From positions 3,162,001 through 3,226,000 of the forward strand of contig CM082586.2 in NCBI GenBank assembly GCA_040954595.2: a stretch of 64,000 bases of DNA, written 5' to 3'. The stretch is from Balanoglossus misakiensis. Taxonomy: Eukaryota > Hemichordata. This document shows positions 47,301 through 61,400 of the stretch, piece after piece (within the stretch, counting starts at the first letter, position 1; the number at the start of each line of letters is the position of its first letter). The notes below the pieces were generated by a model. That model saw nothing but the letters and a program-made list of their open reading frames with translations. It did not search any database and was not told the origin of the DNA. A program made the position numbers and the translations under genes.

Positions 47301-50300
47301 AAAAACCATGGGTTATAGCTCAGGAAAATCGCGAAAAATCGACCATTTTTCGACTTTGGGAATTTTCGAAATTTGGTGATTTTTTGATAAAAACCATGGG
47401 TTATAGCTCAGGAAAATCGCGAAAAATCGACCATTTTTCGACTTTGGGAATTTCCGAAATTTGGTGATTTTTTGATAAAAACCATGGGTTATAGCTCAGG
47501 AAAATCGCGAAAAATCGACCATTTTCGACTTTGGGAATTTTCGAAATTTGGTGATTTTTTCATAAAAACCATGGGTTATAGCTCAGGAAATCGCGAAAAA
47601 TCGACCATTTTCGACTTTGGGAATTTTCGAAATTTGGTGATTTTTTTCATAAAAACCATGGGTTATAGCTCAGGAAAATCGCGAAAAATCGACCATTTTC
47701 GACTTTGGGAATTTTCGAAATTTGGTGATTTTTTCATAAAAACCATGGGTTATAGCTCAGGAAAATCGCGAAAAATCGACCATTTTCGACTTTGGGAATT
47801 TTCGAAATTTGGTGATTTTTTGATAAAAACCATGGGTTATAGCTCAGGAAAATCGCGAAAAATCGACCATTTTCGACTTTGGGAATTTTCGAAATTTGGT
47901 GATTTTTTGATAAAAACCATGGGTTATAGCTCAGGAAAATCGCGAAAATCGACCATTTTCGACTTTGGGAATTTTCGAAATTTGGTGATTTTTTGATAAA
48001 AACCATGGGTTATAGCTCAGGAAAATCGCGAAAAATCGACCATTTTCGACTTTTGGAATTTTCGAAATTTGGTGATTTTTTGATAAAAACCATGGGTTCT
48101 ATAGCTCAGGAAAATCGCGAAAAATCGACCATTTTTCGACTTTGGGAATTTTCGAAATTTGGTGATTTTTTCATAAAAACCATGGGTTATAGCTCAGGAA
48201 AATCGCGAAAAATCGACCATTTTTCGACTTTGGGAATTTTCGAAATTTGGTGATTTTTTGATAAAAACCATGGGTTATAGCTCAGGAAAATCGCGAAAAA
48301 TCGACCATTTTCGACTTTGGGAATTTTCGAAATGTGGTGATTTTTTGATAAAAACCATGGGTTATAGCTCAGGAAAATCGCGAAAATCGACCATTTTCGA
48401 CTTTTGGAATTTTCGAAATTTGGTGATTTTTTGATAAAAACCATGGGTTATAGCTCAGGAAAATCGCGAAAAATCGACCATTTTCGACTTTTGGAATTTT
48501 CGAAATTTGGTGATTTTTTGATAAAAACCATGGGTTATAGCTCAGGAAAATCGCGAAAAATCGACCATTTTTCGACTTTGGGAATTTTCGAAATTTGGTG
48601 ATTTTTTGATAAAAACCATGGGTTATAGCTCAGGAAAATCGCGAAAAATCGACCATTTTTCGACTTTGGGAATTTTCGAAATTTGGTGATTTTTTGATAA
48701 AAACCATGGGTTATAGCTCAGGAAAATCGCGAAAAATCGACCATTTTCGACTTTGGGAATTTTCGAAATTTGGTGATTTTTTGATAAAAACCATGGGTTA
48801 TAGCTCAGGAAAATCGCGAAAAATCGACCATTTTCGACTTTGGGAATTTTCGAAATTTGGTGATTTTTTGATAAAAACCATGGGTTATAGCTCAGGAAAA
48901 TCGCGAAAAATCGACCATTTTCGACTTTGGGGAATTTTCGAAATTTGGTGATTTTTTCATAAAAACCATGGGTTATAGCTCAGGAAAATCGCGAAAAATC
49001 GACCATTTTTCGACTTTGGGAATTTTCGAAATTTGGTGATTTTTTGATAAAAACCATGGGTTATAGCTCAGGAAAATCGCGAAAAATCGACCATTTTCGA
49101 CTTTGGGAATTTTCGAAATTTGGTGATTTTTTGATAAAAACCATGGGTTATAGCTCAGGAAAATCGCGAAAAATCGACCATTTTCGACTTTGGGAATTTT
49201 CGAAATTTGGTGATTTTTTGATAAAAACCATGGGTTATAGCTCAGGAAAATCGCGAAAAATCGACCATTTTCGACTTTGGGAATTTTCGAAATGTGGTGA
49301 TTTTTTGATAAAAACCATGGGTTATAGCTCAGGAAAATCGCGAAAAATCGACCATTTTCGACTTTTGGAATTTTCGAAATTTGGTGATTTTTTGATAAAA
49401 ACCATGGGTTATAGCTCAGGAAAATCGCGAAAAATCGACCATTTTCGACTTTTGGAATTTTCGAAATTTGGTGATTTTTTGATGAAAACCATGGGTTATA
49501 GCTCAGGAAAATCGCGAAAAATCGACCATTTTTCGACTTTGGGAACTTTCGAAATTTGGTGATTTTTTGATGAAAACCATGGGTTATAGCTCAGGAAAAT
49601 CGCGAAAAATCGACGATTTTTCGACTTTGGGAATTTTCGAAATTTGGTGATTTTTTGATGAAAACCATGGGTTATAGCTCTGGAAAATCGCGAAAAATCG
49701 ACCATTTTCGACTTTGGGAATTTTCGAAATTTGGTGATTTTTTGATGAAAACCATGGGTTATAGCTCAGGAAAATCGCGAAAAATCGACCATTTTCGACT
49801 TTGGGAATTTTCGAAATTTGGTGATTTTTTGATAAAAACCATGGGTTATAGCTCAGGAAAATCGCGAAAAATCGACCATTTTCGACTTTGGGAATTTTCG
49901 AAATTTGGTGATTTTTTGATAAAAACCATGGGTTATAGCTCAGGAAAATCGCGAAAAATCGACCATTTTCGACTTTGGGAATTTTCGAAATTTGGTGATT
50001 TTTTGATAAAAACCATGGGTTATAGCTCAGGAAAATCGCGAAAAATCGACCATTTTCGACTTTTTGGAATTTTCGAAATTTGGTGATTTTTTGATAAAAA
50101 CCATGGGTTATAGCTCAGGAAAATCGCGAAAAATCGACCATTTTTCGACTTTGGGAATTTTCGAAATTTGGTGATTTTTTGATAAAAACCATGGGTTATA
50201 GCTCAGGAAAATCGCGAAAAATCGACCATTTTTCGACTTTGGGAATTTTCGAAATTTGGTGATTTTTTGATAAAAACCATGGGTTATAGCTCAGGAAAAT

Positions 50301-53300
50301 CGCGAAAAATCGACCAATTTCGACTTTGAGAATTTTCGAAATTTGGTGATTTTTTGATAAAAACCATGGGTTATAGCTCAGGAAAATCGCGAAAATTCGA
50401 CCATTTTTCGACTTTGGGAATTTTCGAAATTTGGTGATTTTTTGATAAAAACCATGGGTTATAGCTCAGGAAAATCGCGAAAAATCGACCATTTTCGACT
50501 TTGGGAATTTTCGAAATTTGGTGATTTTTTGATAAAAACCATGGGTTATAGCTCAGGAAAATCGCGAAAAATCGACCATTTTTCGACTTTGGGAATTTTC
50601 GAAATTTGGTGATTTTTTGATAAAAACCATGGGTTATAGCTCAGGAAAATCGCGAAAAATCGACCATTTTTCGACTTTGGGAATTTTCGAAATTTGGTGA
50701 TTTTTTGATAAAAACCATGGGTTATAGCTCAGGAAAATCGCGAAAAATCGACCATTTTTCGACTTTGGGAATTTTCGAAATTTGGTGATTTTTTGATAAA
50801 AACCATGGGTTATAGCTCAGGAAAATCGCGAAAAATCGACCATTTTCGACTTTGGGAATTTTCGAAATTTGGTGATTTTTTGATAAAAACCATGGGTTAT
50901 AGCTCAGGAAAATCGCGAAAAATCGACCATTTTTCGACTTTGGGAATTTTCGAAATTTGGTGATTTTTTGATAAAAACCATGGGTTATAGCTCAGGAAAA
51001 TCGCGAAAAATCGACCATTTTTCGACTTTGGGAATTTTCGAAATTTGGTGATTTTTTGATAAAAACCATGGGTTATAGCTCAGGAAAATCGCGAAAAATC
51101 GACCATTTTCGACTTTGGGAATTTTCGAAATTTGGTGATTTTTTGATAAAAACCATGGGTTATAGCTCAGGAAAATCGCGAAAAATCGACCATTTTTCGA
51201 CTTTGGGAATTTTCGAAATTTGGTGATTTTTTGATAAAAACCATGGGTTATAGCTCAGGAAAATCGCGAAAAATCGACCATTTTCGACTTTGGGAATTTT
51301 CGAAATTTGGTGATTTTTTGATAAAAACCATGGGTTATAGCTCAGGAAAATCGCGAAAAATCGACCATTTTTCGACTTTGGGAATTTTCGAAATTTGGTG
51401 ATTTTTTGATAAAAACCATGGGTTATAGCTCAGGAAAATCGCGAAAAATCGACCATTTTTCGACTTTGGGAATTTTCGAAATTTGGTGATTTTTTGATAA
51501 AAACCATGGGTTATAGCTCAGGAAAATCGCGAAAAATCGACCATTTTCGACTTTGGAAATTTTCGAAATTTGGTGATTTTTTGATAAAAACCATGGGTTA
51601 TAGCTCAGGAAAATCGCGAAAAATCGACCATTTTTCGACTTTGGGAATTTTCGAAATTTGGTGATTTTTTGATAAAAACCATGGGTTATAGCTCAGGAAA
51701 ATCGCGAAAAATCGACCATTTTTCGACTTTGGGAATTTTCGAAATTTGGTGATTTTTTCATAAAAACCATGGGTTATAGCTCAGGAAAATCGCGAAAAAT
51801 CGACCATTTTTCGACTTTGGGAATTTTCGAAATTTGGTGATTTTTTGATAAAAACCATGGGTTATAGCTCAGGAAAATCGCGAAAAATCGACCATTTTCG
51901 ACTTTGGGAATTTTCGAAATTTGGTGATTTTTTGATAAAAACCATGGGTTATAGCTCAGGAAAATCGCGAAAAATCGACCATTTTTCGACTTTGGGAATT
52001 TTCGAAATTTGGTGATTTTTTGATAAAAACCATGGGTTATAGCTCAGGAAAATCGCGAAAAATCGACCATTTTTCGACTTTGGGAATTTTCGAAATTTGG
52101 TGATTTTTTGATAAAAACCATGGGTTATAGCTCAGGAAAATCGCGAAAAATCGACCATTTTTCGACTTTGGGCATTTTCGAAATTTGGTGATTTTTTGAT
52201 AAAAACCATGGGTTATAGCTCAGGAAAATCGCGAAAAATCGACCATTTTTCGACTTTGGGAATTTTCGAAATTTGGTGATTTTTTTGATAAAAACCATGG
52301 GTTATAGCTCAGGAAAATCGCGAAAAATCGACCATTTTCCGACTTTGGGAATTTTCGAAATTTGGTGATTTTTTGATAAAAACCATGGGTTATAGCTCAG
52401 GAAAATCGCGAAAAATCGACCATTTTTCGACTTTGGGAATTTTCGAAATTTGGTGTTTTTTTGATAAAAACCATGGGTTATAGCTCAGGAAAATCGCGAA
52501 AAATCGACCATTTTCGACTTTGGGAACTTTCGAAATTTGGTGATTTTTTGATGAAAACCATGGGTTATAGCTCAGGAAAATCGCGAAAAATCGACCATTT
52601 TTCGACTTTGGGAACTTTCGAAATTTGGTGATTTTTTGATGAAAACCATGGGTTATAGCTCAGGAAAATCGCGAAAAATCGACCATTTTTCGACTTTGGG
52701 AATTTTCGAAATTTGGTGATTTTTTGATGAAAACCATGGGTTATAGCTCAGGAAAATCGCGAAAAATCGACCATTTTTCGACTTTGGTAATTTTCGAAAT
52801 TTGGTGATTTTTTGATGAAAACCATGGGTTATAGCTAAGGAAAATCGCGAAAAATCGACCATTTTTCGACTTTGGTAATTTTCGAAATTTGGTGATTTTT
52901 TGATAAAAACCATGGGTTATAGCTCAGGAAAATCGCGAAAAATCGACCATTTTTCGACTTTGGGAATTTTCGAAATTTGGTGATTTTTTGATAAAAACCA
53001 TGGGTTATAGCTCAGGAAAATCGCGAAAAATCGACCATTTTTCGACTTTGGGAATTTTCGAAATTTGGTGATTTTTTGATGAAAACCATGGGTTATAGCT
53101 GAGGAAAATCGCGAAAAATCGACCATTTTTCGACTTTGGGAATTTTCGAAATTTGGTGATTTTTTGATGAAAACCATGGGTTATAGCTCAGGAAAATCGC
53201 GAAAAATCGACCATTTTTCGACTTTGGGAATTTTCGAAATTTGGTGATTTTTTGATAAAAACCATGGGTTATAGCTCAGGAAAATCGCGAAAAATCGACC

Positions 53301-53570
53301 ATTTTCGACTTTGGGAATTTTCGAAATTTGGTGATTTTTTGATAAAAACCATGGGTTATAGCTCAGGAAAATGGCGAAAAATCGACCATTTTCGACTTTG
53401 GGAATTTTCGAAATTTGGTGATTTTTTGATAAAAACCATGGGTTATAGCTCAGGAAAATGGCGAAAAATCGAACATTTTTCGACATTGGGAATTTTCGAA
53501 ATTTGGTGATTTTTTGATAAAAACCATGGGTTATAGCTCAGGAAAATCGCGAAAAATCGACCATTTTTCG

Positions 53571-55430
53571 ACTTTAGGAATTTTCGAAATTTGGTGATTT
53601 TTTGATAAAAACCATGGGTTATAGCTCAGGAAAATCGCGAAAAATCGACCATTTTCGACTTTGGGAATTTTCGAAATTTGGTGATTTTTTGATAAAAACC
53701 ATGGGTTATAGCTCAGGAAAATCGCGAAAAATCGACCATTTTTCGACTTTAGGAATTTTCGAAATTTGGTGATTTTTTGATAAAAACCATGGGTTATAGC
53801 TCAGGAAAATCGCGAAAAATCGACCATTTTCGACTTTGGGAATTTTCGAAATTTGGTGATTTTTTGATAAAAACCATGGGTTATAGCTCAGGAAAATCGC
53901 GAAAAATCGACCATTTTTCGACTTTGGGAATTTTCGAAATTTGGTGATTTTTTGATAAAAACCATGGGTTATAGCTCAGGAAAATCGCGAAAAATCGACC
54001 ATTTTTCGACTTTGGGAATTTTCGAAATTTGGTGATTTTTTGATAAAAACCATGGGTTATAGCTCAGGAAAATCGCGAAAAATCGACCATTTTCGACTTT
54101 GGGAATTTTCGAAATTTGGTGATTTTTTGATAAAAACCATGGGTTATAGCTCAGGAAAATCGCGAAAAATCGACCATTTTTCGACTTTAGGAATTTTCGA
54201 AATTTGGTGATTTTTTGATAAAAACCATGGGTTATAGCTCAGGAAAATCGCGAAAAATCGACCATTTTCGACTTTGGGAATTTTCGAAATTTGGTGATTT
54301 TTTGATAAAAACCATGGGTTATAGCTCAGGAAAATCGCGAAAAATCGACCATTTTTCGACTTTGGGAATTTTCGAAATTTGGTGATTTTTTGATAAAAAC
54401 CATGGGTTATAGCTCAGGAAAATCGCGAAAAATCGACCATTTTTCGACTTTGGGAATTTTCGAAATTTGGTGATTTTTTGATAAAAACCATGGGTTATAG
54501 CTCAGGAAAATCGCGAAAAATCGACCATTTTTCGACTTTGGGAATTTTCGAAATTTGGTGATTTTTTGATAAAAACCATGGGTTATAGCTCAGGAAAATC
54601 GCGAAAAATCGACCATTTTTCGACTTTGGGAATTTTCGAAATTTGGTGATTTTTTGATAAAAACCATGGGTTATAGCTCAGGAAAATCGCGAAAAATCGA
54701 CCATTTTCGACTTTGGGAATTTTCGAAATTTGGTGATTTTTTGATAAAAACCATGGGTTATAGCTCAGGAAAATCGCGAAAAATCGACCATTTTTCGACT
54801 TTAGGAATTTTCGAAATTTGGTGATTTTTTGATAAAAACCATGGGTTATAGCTCAGGAAAATCGCGAAAAATCGACCATTTTCGACTTTGGGAATTTTCG
54901 AAATTTGGTGATTTTTTGATAAAAACCATGGGTTATAGCTCAGGAAAATCGCGAAAAATCGACCATTTTTCGACTTTGGGAATTTTCGAAATTTGATGAT
55001 TTTTTGATAAAAACCATGGGTTATAGCTCAGGAAAATCGCGAAAAATCGACCATTTTTCGACTTTGGGAATTTTCGAAATTTGGTGATTTTTTGATAAAA
55101 ACCATGGGTTATAGCTCAGGAAAATCGCGAAAAATCGACCATTTTTCGACTTTGGGAATTTTCGAAATTTGGTGATTTTTTGATAAAAACCATGGGTTAT
55201 AGCTCAGGAAAATCGCGAAAAATCGACCATTTTTCGACTTTGGGAATTTTCGAAATTTGGTGATTTTTTGATAAAAACCATGGGTTATAGCTCAGGAAAA
55301 TCGGGAAAAATCGACCATTTTTCGACTTTGGGAATTTTCGAAATTTGGTGATATTTTGATAAAAACCATGGGTTATAGCTCAGGAGAATCGCGAAAAATC
55401 GACCATTTTTCGACTTTAGGAATTTTCGAA
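53571..55430 (+). repeat. 7-unit higher-order repeat segment
   Basis: A single-base variant (actttaggaa instead of actttgggaa) occurs near 53577, 53751, 54189, 54803 and 55418. The last three are 614-615 bp apart, which is seven units. The first steps are two and five units. This shows amplification of a seven-unit block. Confidence 0.7.
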
Positions 55431-58400
55431 ATTTGGTGATTTTTTGATAAAAACCATGGGTTATAGCTCAGGAAAATCGCGAAAAATCGACCATTTTCGA
55501 CTTTGGGAATTTTCGAAATTTGGTGATTTTTTGATAAAAACCATGGGTTATAGCTCAGGAAAATCGCGAAAAATCGACCATTTTTCGACTTTGGGAATTT
55601 TCGAAATTTGGTGATTTTTTGATAAAAACCATGGGTTATAGCTCAGGAAAATCGCGAAAAATCGACCATTTTTCGACTTTGGGAATTTTCGAAATTTGGT
55701 GATTTTTTGATAAAAACCATGGGTTATAGCTCAGGAAAATCGCGAAAAATCGACCATTTTTCGACTTTGGGAATTTTCGAAATTTGGTGATTTTTTGATA
55801 AAAACCATGGGTTATAGCTCAGGAAAATCGCGAAAAATCGACCATTTTTCGACTTTGGGAATTTTCGAAATTTGGTGATTTTTTGATAAAAACCATGGGT
55901 TATAGCTCAGGAAAATCGCGAAAAATCGACCACTTTTCGACTTTGGGAATTTTCGAAATTTGGTGATTTTTTGATAAAAACCATGGGTTATAGCTCAGGA
56001 AAATCGCGAAAAATCGACCATTTTTCGACTTTGGGAATTTTCGAAATTTGGTGATTTTTTGATAAAAACCATGGGTTATAGCTCAGGAAAATCGCGAAAA
56101 ATCGACCATTTTTCGACTTTGGGAATTTTCGAAATTTGGTGATTTTTTGATAAAAACCATGGGTTATAGCTCAGGAAAATCGCGAAAAATCGACCATTTT
56201 TCGACTTTGGGAATTTTCGAAATTTGGTGATTTTTTGATAAAAACCATGGGTTATAGCTCAGGAAAATCGCGAAAAATCGACCATTTTTCGACTTTGGGA
56301 ATTTTCGAAATTTGGTGATTTTTTGATAAAAACCATGGGTTATAGCTCAGGAAAATCGCGAAAAATCGACCATTTTCGACTTTGGGAATTTTCGAAATTT
56401 GGTGATTTTTTGATAAAAACCATGGGTTATAGCTCAGGAAAATCGCGAAAAATCGACCATTTTCGACTTTGGGAATTTTCGAAATTTGGTGATTTTTTGA
56501 TAAAAACCATGGGTTATAGCTCAGGAAAATCGCGAAAAATCGACCATTTTCGACTTTGGGAATTTTCGAAATTTGGTGATTTTTTGATAAAAACCATGGG
56601 TTATAGCTCAGGAAAATCGCGAAAAATCGACCATTTTTCGACTTTGGGAATTTTCGAAATTTGGTGATTTTTTGATAAAAACCATGGGTTATAGCTCAGG
56701 AAAATCGCGAAAAATCGACCATTTTTCGACTTTGGGAATTTTCGAAATTTGGTGATTTTTTGATAAAAACCATGGGTTATAGCTCAGGAAAATCGCGAAA
56801 AATCGACCATTTTTCGACTTTGGGAATTTTCGAAATTTGGTGATTTTTTGATAAAAACCATGGGTTATAGCTCAGGAAAATCGCGAAAAATCGACCATTT
56901 TTCGACTTTGGGAATTTTCGAAATTTGGTGATTTTTTGATAAAAACCATGGGTTATAGCTCAGGAAAATCGCGAAAAATCGACCATTTTCGACTTTGGGA
57001 ATTTTCGAAATTTGGTGATTTTTTGATAAAAACCATGGGTTATAGCTCAGGAAAATCGCGAAAAATCGACCATTTTCGACTTTGGGAATTTTCGAAATTT
57101 GGTGATTTTTTGATAAAAACCATGGGTTATAGCTCAGGAAAATCGCGAAAAATCGACCATTTTCGACTTTGGGAATTTTCGAAATTTGGTGATTTTTTGA
57201 TAAAAACCATGGGTTATAGCTCAGGAAAATCGCGAAAAATCGACCATTTTTCGACTTTGGGAATTTTCGAAATTTGGTGATTTTTTGATAAAAACCATGG
57301 GTTATAGCTCAGGAAAATCGCGAAAAATCGACCATTTTTCGACTTTGGGAAATTTCGAAATTTGGTGATTTTTTGATAAAAACCATGGGTTATAGCTCAG
57401 GAAAATCGCGAAAAATCGACCATTTTCGACTTTGGGAATTTTCGAAATTTGGTGATTTTTTGATAAAAACCATGGGTTATAGCTCAGGAAAATCGCGAAA
57501 AATCGACCATTTTTCGACTTTGGGAATTTTCGAAATTTGGTGATTTTTTGATAAAAACCATGGGTTATAGCTCAGGAAAATCGCGAAAAATCGACCATTT
57601 TTCGACTTTGGGAATTTTCGAAATTTGGTGATTTTTTCATAAAAACCATGGGTTATAGCTCAGGAAAATCGCGAAAAATCGACCATTTTCGACTTTGCGA
57701 ATTTTCGAAATTTGGTGATTTTTTCATAAAAACCATGGGTTATAGCTCAGGAAAATCGCGAAAAATCGACCATTTTCGACTTTGGGAATTTTCGAAATTT
57801 GGTGATTTTTTGATAAAAACCATGGGTTATAGCTCAGGAAAATCGCGAAAAATCGACCATTTTCGACTTTGGGAATTTTCGAAATTTGGTGATTTTTTCA
57901 TAAAAACCAAGGGTTATAGCTCAGGAAAATCGCGAAAAATCGACCATTTTTCGACTTTGGGAATTTTCGAAATTTGGTGATTTTTTGATAAAAACCATGG
58001 GTTATAGCTCAGGAAAATCGCGAAAAATCGACCATCTTCGACTTTGGGAATTTTCGAAATTTGGTGATTTTTTGATAAAAACCATGGGTTATAGCTCAGG
58101 AAAATCGCGAAAAATCGACCATTTTTCGACTTTGGGAATTTTCGAAATTTGGTGATTTTTTGATGAAAACCATGGGTTATAGCTCAGGAAAATCGCGAAA
58201 AATCGACCATTTTTCGACTTTGGGAATTTTCGAAATTTGGTGATTTTTTGATAAAAACCATGGGTTATAGCTCAGGAAAATCGCGAAAAATCGACCATTT
58301 TCGACTTTGGGAATTTTCGAAATTTGGTGATTTTTTGATAAAAACCATGGGTTATAGCTCAGGAAAATCGCGAAAAATCGACCATTTTTCGACTTTGGGA

Positions 58401-61400
58401 ATTTTCGAAATTTGGTGATTTTTTGATAAAAACCATGGGTTATAGCTCAGGAAAATCGCGAAAAATCGACCATTTTTCGACTTTGGGAATTTTTCGAAAT
58501 TTGGTGATTTTTTGATGAAAACCATGGGTTATAGCACAGGAAAATCGCGAAAAATCGACCATTTTTCGACTTTGGGAATTTTCGAAATTTGGTGATTTTT
58601 TGATAAAAACCATGGGTTATAGCTCAGGAAAATCGCGAAAAATCGACCATTTTTCGACTTTGGGAATTTTCGAAATTTGGTGATTTTTTGATAAAAACCA
58701 TGGGTTATAGCTCAGGAAAATCGCGAAAAATCGACCATTTTTCGACTTTAGGAATTTTCGAAATTTGGTGATTTCTTGATAAAAACCATGGGTTATAGCT
58801 CAGGAAAATCGCGAAAAATCGACCATTTTCGACTTTGGGAATTTTCGAAATTTGGTGATTTTTTGATAAAAACCATGGGTTATAGCTCAGGAAAATCGCG
58901 AAAAATCGACCATTTTCGACGTTGGGAATTTTGGAAATTTGGTGATTTTTTGATAAAAACCATGGGTTATAGGTCAGGAAAATCGCGAAAAATCGACCAT
59001 TTTTCGACTTTGGGAATTTTCGAAATTTGGTGATTTTTTGATAAAAACCATGGGTTATAGCTCAGGAAAATCGCGAAAAATCGACCATTTTTCGACTTTG
59101 GGAATTTTCGAAATTTGGTGATTTTTTGATGAAAACCATGGGTTATAGCTCAGGAAAATCGCGAAAAATCGACCATTTTTCGACTGTGGGAATTTTCGAA
59201 ATTTGGTGATTTTTTGATGAAAACCATGGGTTATAGCTCAGGAAAATCGCGAAAAATCGACCATTTTTCGACTTTGGGAATTTTCGAAATTTGGTGATTT
59301 TTTGATAAAAACCATGGGTTATAGCTCAGGAAAATCGCGAAAAATCGACCATTTTTCGACTTTGGGAATTTTCGAAATTTGGTGATTTTTTGATGAAAAC
59401 CATGGGTTATAGCTCAGGAAAATCGCGAAAAATCGACCATTTTTCGACTTTGGGAATTTTCGAAATTTGGTGATTTTTTGATAAAAACCATGGGTTATAG
59501 CTCAGGAAAATCGCGAAAAATCGACCATTTTTCGACTTTGGGAATTTTTCGAAATTTGGTGATTTTTTGATTAAAACCATGGGTTATAGCACAGGAAAAT
59601 CGCGAAAAATCGACCATTTTTCGACTTTGGGAATTTTCGAAATTTGGTGATTTTTTGATAAAAACCATGGGTTATAGCTCAGGAAAATCGCGAAAAATCG
59701 ACCATTTTTCGACTTTGGGAATTTTCGAAATTTGGTGATTTTTTGATAAAAACCATGGGTTATAGCTCAGGAAAATCGCGAAAAATCGACCATTTTTCGA
59801 CTTTGGGAATTTTCGAAATTTCGTGATTTTTTGATAAAAACCATGGGTTATAGCTCAGGAAAATCGCGAAAAATCGACCATTTTTCGACTTTGGGAATTT
59901 TCGAAATTTTGTGATTTTTTGATAAAAACCATGGGTTATAGCTCAGGAAAATCGCGAAAAATCGACCATTTTTCGACTTTGGGAATTTTCGAAATTTGGT
60001 GATTTTTTGATAAAAACCATGGGTTATAGCTCAGGAAAATCGCGAAAAATCGACCATTTTTCGACTTTAGGAATTTTCGAAATTTGGTGATTTCTTGATA
60101 AAAACCATGGGTTATAGCTCAGGAAAACCGCGAAAAATCGACCATTTTCGACTTTGGGAATTTTCGAAATTTGGTGATTTTTTGATAAAAACCATGGGTT
60201 ATAGCTCAGGAAAATCGCGAAAAATCGACCATTTTTCGACTTTGGGAATTTTCGAAATTTGGTGATTTTTTGATAAAAACCATGGGTTATAGCTCAGGAA
60301 AATCGCGAAAAATCGACCATTTTTCGACTTTGGGAATTTTCGAAATTTGGTGATTTTTTGATAAAAACCATGGGTTATAGCTCAGGAAAATCGCGAAAAA
60401 TCGACCATTTTTCGACTTTGGGAATTTTCGAAATTTGGTGATTTTTTGATAAAAACCATGGGTTATAGCTCAGGAAAATCGCGAAAAATCGACCATTTTT
60501 CGACTTTGGGAATTTTCGAAATTTGGTGATTTTTTGATGAAAACCATGGGTTATAGCTCAGGAAAATCGCGAAAAATCGACCATTTTTCGACTTTGGGAA
60601 TTTTCGAAATTTGGTGATTTTTTGATGAAAACCATGGGTTATAGCTCAGGAAAATCGCGAAAAATCGACCATTTTTCGACTTTGGGAATTTTCGAAATTT
60701 GGTGATTTTTTGATAAAAACCATGGGTTATAGCTCAGGAAAATCGCGAAAAATCGACCATTTTTCGACTTTGGGAATTTTCGAAATTTGGTGATTTTTTG
60801 ATAAAAACCATGGGTTATAGCTCAGGAAAATCGCGAAAAATAGACCATTTTTCGACTTTGGGAATTTTGGAAATTTGGTGATTTTTTGATAAAAACCATG
60901 GGTTATAGCTCAGGAAAATCGCGAAAAATCGACCATTTTTCGACTTTGGGAATTTTGGAAATTTGGTGATTTTTTGATAAAAACCATGGGTTATAGCTCA
61001 GGAAAATCGCGAAAAATCGACCATTTTTCGACTTTGGGAATTTTGGAAATTTGGTGATTTTTTGATAAAAACCATGGGTTATAGCTCAGGAAAATCGCGA
61101 AAAATCGACCATTTTTCGACTTTGGGAATTTTCGAAATTTGGTGATTTTTTGATAAAAACCATGGGTTATAGCTCAGGAAAATCGCGAAAAATCGACCAT
61201 TTTTCGACTTTGGGAATTTTCGAAATTTGGTGATTTTTTCATAAAAACCATGGGTTATAGCTCAGGAAAATCGCGAAAAATCGACCATTTTTCGACTTTG
61301 GGAATTTTCGAAATTTGGTGATTTTTTGATAAAAACCATGGGTTATAGCTCAGGAAAATCGCGAAAAATCGACCATTTTTCGACTTTGGGAATTTTCGAA

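Noticed and set aside
32250-58000. Many similar ORFs in the satellite as a protein-coding gene family
   Set aside because: They follow from an 87 bp period and the lack of stop codons. They end wherever an 88 bp unit occurs, have no introns or promoters and are open on both strands.
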